From Sphingosinicella sp942492965 (GTDB taxonomy: Bacteria; Pseudomonadota; Alphaproteobacteria; Sphingomonadales; Sphingomonadaceae), in the NCBI GenBank assembly GCA_942492965.1, contig OW818656.1:3968001-4032000 (forward strand): DNA of 64,000 bases. The letters are read 5' to 3'. Shown here piece by piece: positions 58,466-64,000 of the stretch. The translations under genes were made by a program, and so were the position numbers. How positions within the stretch are numbered: position 1 is the stretch's first letter; the number at the start of each line of letters is the position of its first letter. The notes under the pieces are model-generated. The model saw only the letters and a program-made list of their open reading frames with translations, made no database searches and was not told where the DNA came from.

Positions 58466-59518
58466 GTGCGCACTGCCGCTTTCGTCGCCGCGCTGATGGT
58501 CACCGGGCCTGCGGCGGCGGAGGTGCGGCTCGTGGTGCCTGAGGCGGCGGCGGCGCGCACGGGCACGTTCGAGGTCGTCTTCCTCAACGACGGCGCGGCG
58601 GCAGCGAAGCTCGATGTGCCCCGGACGATTACCGTTGCGGAGGGCGAGGCTACGCTGGAGGGGTTTGCACCCGCCGAGATCGCGCCCGGCGGGTTCGCGC
58701 GCGTCAGCTACCGGCTCGCGGATGCAATTGCAGCGCCGCCGCAAGTCGCTGCCGCGGTTTCAACAGCTACGCCGCAGGAAGCGGAAGCGACGAGCCTTGG
58801 CCGTTTCGAGACCTACCAGCCGATGTACGCGCTCGTCGGCGCGAACCCTTCGGATGCGAAGCTCCAGCTGAGTTTCCGCTATCGTCTCATCGGCCAGAAA
58901 CCGCGCGAATTCACCACTGGAGACGGCAGCCGCGAATGGCGCGCGGGGCTCTATTTCGGATACACGCAGCGCATGTTCTGGGATCTCTCCCAAGAGTCGA
59001 TCCCTATGTACGATATCACGTTCAGCCCCGAACTGTTCGTGCGAGCGGTCTCGCCGGGCTCGACCAGCGTGGGCGCCCCGATGCTCGGCATCCAGGCGGG
59101 CGTCCGCCACCAGTCGAACGGCGAGGACGGCGCAGACTCGCGCAGTTTCAACACACTCTACGTCGAACCGTCGGTCGGCTTCGGCCTCGGCAACGGCTGG
59201 ACGCTCACAGCAGCGCCCCGGCTCTGGGCCTATGTCGGCAGCAAGGAAGGCAACGAGCGCATCGCCCGCTACCGCGGCTACACGGGCCTGACACTCGATT
59301 TGAAGCAGACCGATGGCCTCGGCATCCGCACCTATCTTCAGGGCAACATCGAGGGCGGCCGCGGCAGCGCCGAGGTGGATGTCAGCTACTCGCTCCGCCG
59401 CTGGACCGGGCTCAACCTCTATCTCTACAGCCAGCTCTACACGGGCTACGGCGAGTCGCTCATCGACTATGACGAACGCAACACCCGCCTGCGCTTCGGC
59501 ATCGGCATCGTTCGCTAG
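58466..59518 (+). CDS. pldA: outer-membrane phospholipase A (OMPLA-like)
   Basis: A 350-residue exported protein with a short signal peptide (residues 1-18, GPAAA). An N-terminal ~110-residue soluble beta region (RTGTFEVVFLNDGAAAAKLDV) precedes the barrel. The OMPLA catalytic set is present with native spacing: His215, Ser217 and Asn229 in GVRHQSNGEDGADSRSFNT. The strand pattern and closing aromatic-poor GIGIVR follow. The family hydrolyses phospholipids in the outer leaflet after envelope stress, as a Ca2+-dependent dimer. GTG at 58466 is the start, three bases after tpiA. Its end overlaps the convergent methyltransferase gene by 4 bases. Confidence 0.9.
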   Translation: MRTAAFVAALMVTGPAAAEVRLVVPEAAAARTGTFEVVFLNDGAAAAKLDVPRTITVAEGEATLEGFAPAEIAPGGFARVSYRLADAIAAPPQVAAAVSTATPQEAEATSLGRFETYQPMYALVGANPSDAKLQLSFRYRLIGQKPREFTTGDGSREWRAGLYFGYTQRMFWDLSQESIPMYDITFSPELFVRAVSPGSTSVGAPMLGIQAGVRHQSNGEDGADSRSFNTLYVEPSVGFGLGNGWTLTAAPRLWAYVGSKEGNERIARYRGYTGLTLDLKQTDGLGIRTYLQGNIEGGRGSAEVDVSYSLRRWTGLNLYLYSQLYTGYGESLIDYDERNTRLRFGIGIVR

Positions 59519-60321
59519 GGTCTTTCACCGACGATCCACCACACCCGGTGAGGAACCGCGAGCGGGTCTTCCGGAAAACGTGCGCGGAGCGTGGAGGCGA
59601 GCGTCTCGTCGAAACGGGCGGTTGCCTCGGCGTCGAGGCTGGCCTTGATCCCGGCGCTGGCGCGGATGCGGCCGCGCCATGCTTCGTGGCTGTAGGGCTG
59701 GGCGATATCGAACGACCGGGTTTCAAGGCCTGTGAAACCGGCGTTCGCCATGTCGGCGGGCCAGTGCGGATAGACCCCTGTTCCGCCGGCGAGCGCCCAT
59801 GCCGGATTCGCTTCCACGATCAGCTGCTCGGTCGCTTCGACGACGTTGCCGCGAAGCGGAAGCCAGTCGAAATGGCAGATGACGAGGTGCCCGCCGGGTT
59901 TCAGCACACGGAAGGCTTCTGCGGCGGCGCGCTCGCGTTCGAACCAGTGCCAGCACTGGCCGGCAGTGACGACGTCGAAGGTCTGGTCGGCAAACGCCAG
60001 CGTTTCGGCGCGGCCTTCGCGGAAATCGACGGAAACGCCTTCGCGCCGAGCGATCTCGGCGCCTTCCTGCATCATCTCGCGCGATGGATCGACACCGATG
60101 ACGTCGAGGCCGCGCCGAGCCAGGCCGCGCGCGACGGCCCCTGTGCCTGTGCCGATATCGAGCGCTTTCACTCCCGCCCCAAGCGCGATCTGCTTGGCGA
60201 GGCGGTCGAAGAACGCTTCTGGGAAACCGGCCCGGAACTTGCCGTAATCCGACGAAGCCTTGCCGAAATCGACGCTCGGGCCGAGCCTTGCGGCGGCCTC
60301 GATCATATCCTTGGGATCCAT
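59515..60321 (-). CDS. class I SAM-dependent methyltransferase
   Basis: About 268 residues, a UbiE/Methyltransf_11-type enzyme. Motif I is ALDIGTGTGAVARGLARRG, motif II DVIGVDPSREMM, and the post-I strand TFDVVTAGQCWHWFERER followed by FRVLKPGGHLVICHFDWLP, giving the usual order. The QCWHWF wording resembles members acting on small or lipid substrates, but the target is unknown. The ATG at 60321 is chosen because AGGA precedes it; a longer form from 60357 is possible. Divergent from secG across a 149-base gap in which no further element is clear. Confidence 0.82.
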   Translation of the reverse strand: MDPKDMIEAAARLGPSVDFGKASSDYGKFRAGFPEAFFDRLAKQIALGAGVKALDIGTGTGAVARGLARRGLDVIGVDPSREMMQEGAEIARREGVSVDFREGRAETLAFADQTFDVVTAGQCWHWFERERAAAEAFRVLKPGGHLVICHFDWLPLRGNVVEATEQLIVEANPAWALAGGTGVYPHWPADMANAGFTGLETRSFDIAQPYSHEAWRGRIRASAGIKASLDAEATARFDETLASTLRARFPEDPLAVPHRVWWIVGERP

Positions 60322-60470
60322 AGGGCCGATGTCCTGTGTGGTGACGCCGCCCCCCATCGCGCCGCGGTATGCAAAGGTCAATCGCGGCGCACAGAGCCCG
60401 GAGCGCTTGAACTCGTGTCCCCGCATCGTTATGTGGCCAGCAGAAATTCGCCAGAAACGATCGGTTCCGC

Positions 60471-60872
60471 ATGTCCACCGCGCTGATGCACTTCGTCCTT
60501 GTCGTCCACTCGCTGATCGCGATCGCGCTTGTCGCGGTGATTCTGCTTCAGCGTAGCGAGGGCGGGGCGCTCGGCATCGGCGGCGGCCCGGGCGGGCTGC
60601 TCACCGCCCGCGGCGCGGGCAATCTGCTCACCAAGTCGACAGGCGTCCTTGCCGCGCTCTTCCTCAGCACCAGCATCCTGCTTGCCGTGCTCGCGAGTCT
60701 CGCCAAGGCGCCGACCACGATCGACACCTCGCTCGTGCCGACGGCGGAAGCACCGGCCGCGCCTGCCGACGGTCTGCCGACCGCGCTCCCCGGCGCCGCA
60801 TCGGCTGACGACGCGCTGCCGATGGCGCTCCCTGCCGCGCCCGCCAGCGACGACATTCCGACCGCGCAATAA
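60471..60872 (+). CDS. secG: preprotein translocase subunit SecG
   Basis: A 133-residue SecG, the small auxiliary subunit of the SecYEG protein export channel. Two membrane helices are seen: residues ~5-25 (LMHFVLVVHSLIAIALVAVILLQRSE) and ~55-78 (STGVLAALFLSTSILLAVLASL), with the conserved glycine loop GGALGIGGGPGG between. The C-terminal ~45 residues are Ala/Pro/Asp-rich and low in complexity, an alphaproteobacterial tail. It is 81 bases upstream of pyrG, a conserved arrangement after tpiA. Confidence 0.93.
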   Translation: MSTALMHFVLVVHSLIAIALVAVILLQRSEGGALGIGGGPGGLLTARGAGNLLTKSTGVLAALFLSTSILLAVLASLAKAPTTIDTSLVPTAEAPAAPADGLPTALPGAASADDALPMALPAAPASDDIPTAQ

Positions 60873-60953
60873 AATCATCCACAGAAAAAAGTCCCGCTGC
60901 CACCTCGAATCGGGTGGCGGTCCATCCCTTTGCTCGCCTATAGGTTTTCTCCC

Positions 60954-62585
60954 ATGGCGCGGTACATTTTCATCACCGGCGGCGTGGTTTCCTCGCTCGG
61001 AAAAGGTCTCATGGCGGCGAGCCTCGCCGCGCTCCTGCAGGCGCGCGGCTACACGGTGCGCATCCGCAAGTTCGACCCGTATCTGAACGTCGATCCGGGA
61101 ACCATGTCGCCCTATCAGCACGGCGAGGTCTACGTCACCGACGACGGGGCGGAGACCGATCTCGATCTCGGCCACTACGAGCGGTTCACGGGCGTGCCCT
61201 CGCGGCAGTCCGACAACGTCACCTCGGGGCGCATCTATCAGCAGATCATCGCGAAGGAGCGCCGTGGCGACTTCCTGGGCGCCACCGTGCAGGTGATCCC
61301 GCACGTGACGGACGCGATCAAGGCGTTCGCGCTTGCCGACACCGAAGGCCTCGATTTCGTGCTCTGCGAGATCGGCGGCACGGTCGGCGACATCGAATCA
61401 TTGCCGTTCATCGAGGCGATCCGCCAGCTCAGGAACGACATCGGCGCCGAAAACGTATGCTTCGTCCACGTCACGCTGATCCCGTTCATCGCGGCGGCCG
61501 GCGAACTCAAGACGAAACCGACGCAGCACAGCGTGCGCGAACTCACCAGCCTCGGCATCCAGCCGCAGGTGCTCGTCTGCCGCTGCGAAAAGCCGGTGCC
61601 GGATAGCGACCGCGCCAAGATCGCGCTGTTCTGCAACGTCCGCAAGGAAGCCGTGATCCCGGCGCTCGATGCGAAGAGCATCTACGGCGTGCCCCTCCAG
61701 TACCATGCCGAGGGGCTGGACCGCGAAGTGCTGCGCGCCTTCGGCATAGAAGCCAACGCCTCACCGGACCTGTCCCGCTGGGACGACATCATGGACCGGC
61801 TGAACAACCCCGAAGGCGAGGTCACGATCGGCGTCGTCGGCAAGTATGTGGGCTTACAGGACGCCTATAAGTCACTGCACGAGGCGCTCGTCCACGGCGG
61901 CATCGCGAACCGCGTCAAGGTCAACGTCAAGTGGCTGGATGCCGAGCTGTTCGAAGGGGAAGGGGCGGAACCCCAGCTCCTTGAACCCATGCACGGCATC
62001 CTCGTCCCGGGCGGCTTCGGCGAGCGCGGCAGCGAGGGCAAGATCGCCAGCGTCGCCTTCGCGCGCGAGCGCGGCGTGCCGTTCTTCGGCATCTGCCTCG
62101 GGATGCAGATGGCCTGCATCGAAGGCGCGCGTAACCTCTCCGGCATCAAGAGCGCTTCCACTACGGAGTTCGGTCCTACGGACGAGCCTGTCGTCGGCCT
62201 CATCACCGAATGGATGTCCGAAGAAGGCCTCCAGAAGCGTGAGGTGGGCGGCGACCTCGGCGGCACGATGCGCCTTGGCGCGTTTCCGGCGAAGCTAGGT
62301 GCGAACAGCGTCGTCGGCAGCGTCTACGGCGCCACCGACATCTCCGAACGCCACCGCCACCGCTACGAGGTGAACATCCACTACAAGGATGCGCTCGAAA
62401 AGGGCGGCCTCGTCTTCTCCGGCATGTCGCCCGACGGTGAGCTTCCCGAGATCGTCGAACGGCCCGACCACCCCTGGTTCATCGGCGTCCAGTTCCACCC
62501 GGAACTGAAGTCAAAGCCCTTCGATCCGCACCCCCTGTTCGCCAGCTTCATCGCGGCGGCCCTCAAACAAAGTCGCCTCGTCTAG
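60954..62585 (+). CDS. pyrG: CTP synthase
   Basis: A 543-residue CTP synthetase that aminates UTP using glutamine. The N-terminal synthase domain has ARYIFITGGVVSSLGKGLMAASLAALL and RKFDPYLNVDPGTMSPYQHGEVYVTDDGAETDLDLGHYERF in part. The C-terminal glutamine amidotransferase domain has ICLGMQMACIEG with the nucleophile Cys and the closing FIGVQFHPELKSKP with His and Glu. ATG at 60954 begins MARYIFITGG as usual. CTP from it would feed the CDP-inositol pathway at 34-39 kb but the genes are unlinked. A perfect hairpin follows. Confidence 0.97.
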   Translation: MARYIFITGGVVSSLGKGLMAASLAALLQARGYTVRIRKFDPYLNVDPGTMSPYQHGEVYVTDDGAETDLDLGHYERFTGVPSRQSDNVTSGRIYQQIIAKERRGDFLGATVQVIPHVTDAIKAFALADTEGLDFVLCEIGGTVGDIESLPFIEAIRQLRNDIGAENVCFVHVTLIPFIAAAGELKTKPTQHSVRELTSLGIQPQVLVCRCEKPVPDSDRAKIALFCNVRKEAVIPALDAKSIYGVPLQYHAEGLDREVLRAFGIEANASPDLSRWDDIMDRLNNPEGEVTIGVVGKYVGLQDAYKSLHEALVHGGIANRVKVNVKWLDAELFEGEGAEPQLLEPMHGILVPGGFGERGSEGKIASVAFARERGVPFFGICLGMQMACIEGARNLSGIKSASTTEFGPTDEPVVGLITEWMSEEGLQKREVGGDLGGTMRLGAFPAKLGANSVVGSVYGATDISERHRHRYEVNIHYKDALEKGGLVFSGMSPDGELPEIVERPDHPWFIGVQFHPELKSKPFDPHPLFASFIAAALKQSRLV

Positions 62586-62619
62586 TTTCTCCCTCTCCCC
62601 GCCGGGGAGAGGGAGAAAC
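62585..62619. terminator. perfect 16-bp hairpin between pyrG and SDR genes
   Basis: A 16-base stem (GTTTCTCCCTCTCCCC and its complement) around a 3-base loop starts at the last base of the pyrG stop codon and lies between two convergent genes. The C/T-rich arm and G/A-rich complement resemble a widespread intergenic terminator repeat. No T-run follows on either side. Confidence 0.65.
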
Positions 62620-62627
62620 AGAAGGAC

Positions 62628-63383
62628 TTAAATCGCCTGCCCGCCGGAAACCTCGATCCGCTGCGCATTCACCCAGCGATTGTCCTCCGAAAGCAGGTTC
62701 GCAATCATCGGCCCGATATCATCCGGCACACCGACGCGGCCGAGCGCGGTGATATCGGCGAGGCCCTTGTTGATCTCGGCATTGTCGCGCACCGCGCCAC
62801 CGCCGAAATCGGTCTCGATCGCACCCGGCGCCACGGTGTTGACCGCAATGCCCCGCGCGCCGAATTCCTTCGCCATATAGAGCGTCAGCACCTCGACCGC
62901 GCCCTTCATCGCCGCATAAGCCGCGTAACCGGGGTAGGCGAAACGGGTGAGGCCGCTCGAGATGTTCACGATGCGGCCGCCGTCCGCGATCAGCGGCAGA
63001 AGCGTCTGGGTGAGGAAGAAGACGCCCTTCAGGTGCACGTTGACCAGGCCGTCGAACTGCGCCTCGGTGGTCTCGGCGATGGGCGCGTATTCGCCGTGTC
63101 CGGCGTTGTTCACCAGATGATCGAACGCCTCTCGCTGCCAAGTGCCGCGCAGCGCCGCACGCAGCCGGTCTGCGAAGCCTGCGAAGGTGGTGATGTCGCC
63201 GGTGTCGAGTTGAAGCGCCACTGCCTTCTGCCTCATTGCCTGAATCTCCGCGACGACACGCTCGGCCTCGTCGCTGCGGCTGTGATAGGTGAGCACGACA
63301 TCGCCGCCGCGGCGTGCGATGCTGAGTGCCGTGTTGCGTCCAAGGCCGCGGCTGGAACCGGTAATAAGAGCAATCTTCGTCAT
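62628..63383 (-). CDS. SDR family oxidoreductase (FabG-like)
   Basis: A 251-residue classical short-chain dehydrogenase. The NAD(P)-binding loop is ALITGSSRGLGRNTALSIARRG, the N-x-A-G strand is LVNNAGHGEYAP, and the catalytic Ser and Tyr-x3-Lys are in VNISSG and YAAYAAMKGAVEVLTLY. The residues after the first glycine loop (TYHSRSDEAERV) suggest NADPH. The C-terminal SGGQAI ending is typical. GAGGAGAA lies just upstream of the ATG at 63383. A divergent AraC-type regulator gene lies 135 bases away and likely controls it. The substrate is not predictable. Confidence 0.92.
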   Translation of the reverse strand: MTKIALITGSSRGLGRNTALSIARRGGDVVLTYHSRSDEAERVVAEIQAMRQKAVALQLDTGDITTFAGFADRLRAALRGTWQREAFDHLVNNAGHGEYAPIAETTEAQFDGLVNVHLKGVFFLTQTLLPLIADGGRIVNISSGLTRFAYPGYAAYAAMKGAVEVLTLYMAKEFGARGIAVNTVAPGAIETDFGGGAVRDNAEINKGLADITALGRVGVPDDIGPMIANLLSEDNRWVNAQRIEVSGGQAI

Positions 63384-63518
63384 GGTCGTTCTCCTCGGGT
63401 TCGTGTTGCTTGACGTATAAGCGCTGCACAGGTTCCCGTGTTGCCGGAAGCTCGGAGTGTCTTGCCTGATTCTCCAAATGAGGTGTGCTTCGGGCTGAAA
63501 ACGGTTATTACACGTCTC

Positions 63519-64000
63519 ATGATCACGCTCCTCGATGCAGTCCGGCGTCACGCTGACGCCCATTCCGACCCGCTCGGTTTCGCGCCGACCCCGGTCCCCG
63601 GCCTGTTCGCCGTGCGTGCGACCGCGCCGAGCGGGCTTCTCCACGATGTCTATCGTCCGCTTGTCTGCCTGCTCGTGCAGGGTAGCAAGCAGGTGACGAT
63701 GGGGACGCAGGCGTTCGCCTTCTCCGCGGGGGATTCTCTGCTCGTGACGGCAGACGTGCCGACCGTCAGCCAGATCACGCGGGCAAGCCTTGCCGCGCCC
63801 TACTATTCGCTGGTGCTGGAACTGGACCTTGCACTGATCGCCGAACTCACGGCGGAAATGAAGCCCGCGCTTGTCTCCGATACTGCACCTGTGCGCGTTG
63901 ATGCGACGGACGGGGAGGTCGCCGACGCCGCGCTTCGTTTGATGCGGCTTCTGGATAGGCCGCAAGCGCTGCCGGTGCTGCAGGGGCAGCTGCGGCGCGA
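63519..64000 (+). CDS. AraC-family transcriptional regulator, N-terminal part (truncated by window edge)
   Basis: About 160 codons open to the right edge with no stop. The sequence from ATG 63519 (MITLLDAVRRHADAHSDPLG) contains an AraC_N-type effector domain, with the YRPLVCLLVQGSKQVTMG and AGDSLLVTADVPTVSQI segments that mark the jelly-roll of the family; AraC-type helix-turn-helix motifs would lie beyond the window. Divergently placed to an SDR oxidoreductase, the common layout for regulator/target pairs. In related pairs the regulator activates the SDR gene in response to an unknown small molecule. Confidence 0.88.
   Translation, partial: MITLLDAVRRHADAHSDPLGFAPTPVPGLFAVRATAPSGLLHDVYRPLVCLLVQGSKQVTMGTQAFAFSAGDSLLVTADVPTVSQITRASLAAPYYSLVLELDLALIAELTAEMKPALVSDTAPVRVDATDGEVADAALRLMRLLDRPQALPVLQGQLRR

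Noticed and set aside
1..64000. CRISPR array, prophage, insertion sequence or integrative element
   Set aside because: No spaced direct repeats, transposase, integrase, phage or conjugation genes were found, and gene order is that of a core chromosome.

Overview
The window is high-GC, almost fully coding DNA from an alphaproteobacterial chromosome, most likely a member of the Sphingomonadales. The reasons are gene order (zapA-6S RNA-5-FCL; tkt-gap-pgk-fba; nuoA-N-birA-coaX-rnj; ppiD-trpEGDC-moaC-moeA-lexA; tpiA-secG-pyrG), an alphaproteobacterial-type LexA box, a CtrA-like site, a DUF2336 protein and an alphaproteobacterial dispersed palindrome. No prophage, insertion sequence, CRISPR array or transfer gene was seen. 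This is core chromosome.

Layout. 1-3.1 kb: a truncated ECF sigma factor with an AhpD-like partner, tRNA-Asp, then a minus-strand set (68-codon coiled-coil protein, zapA, 6S RNA, 5-formyl-THF cyclo-ligase, DUF2842, chorismate mutase). 3.3-12.9 kb: central carbon genes (tkt, gap, pgk, class I aldolase) with a CAP-domain secreted protein, an exported protein with a duplicated Cys module, an O-methyltransferase, a ThiE-like protein, efp and suhB. 12.9-27.2 kb: the complete 14-gene complex I operon nuoA-N, followed without a break by birA, coaX, RNase J and DUF1467. 30.6-33.9 kb: a small membrane protein, a 783-residue membrane-anchored coiled-coil protein and a stand-alone Hpt protein.

33.9-39.5 kb is the most interesting part. 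A CDP-alcohol phosphotransferase faces an apparent operon encoding a second, fused CDP-alcohol phosphotransferase, myo-inositol-1-phosphate synthase, a sugar-phosphate-type nucleotidyltransferase resembling inositol-1-phosphate cytidylyltransferase, and a Wzi-like outer-membrane barrel. Together they suggest glucose-6-P to inositol-1-P to CDP-inositol to an inositol phospholipid. This is the head-group-activated route reported from Rhodothermus marinus, here with separated and altered parts.

39.5-43 kb: DUF2336 protein, PAS histidine kinase and a DUF4239/bestrophin-like membrane protein. 43-50 kb: gltA and gltX facing a ComEC homologue, then an RcnR/DmeR-type metal sensor with its operator on the start codon, a DmeF-type cation effluxer, and lexA with its SOS box. 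50-57.6 kb: moeA, moaC, trpC, trpD, trpG, trpE and ppiD on the minus strand. 57.7-64 kb: tpiA, pldA-like phospholipase, a methyltransferase, secG, pyrG, an SDR oxidoreductase and a truncated AraC-type regulator.

Starts were chosen from ribosome-binding sites, overlaps and family length. Promoters were called by eye and are tentative.
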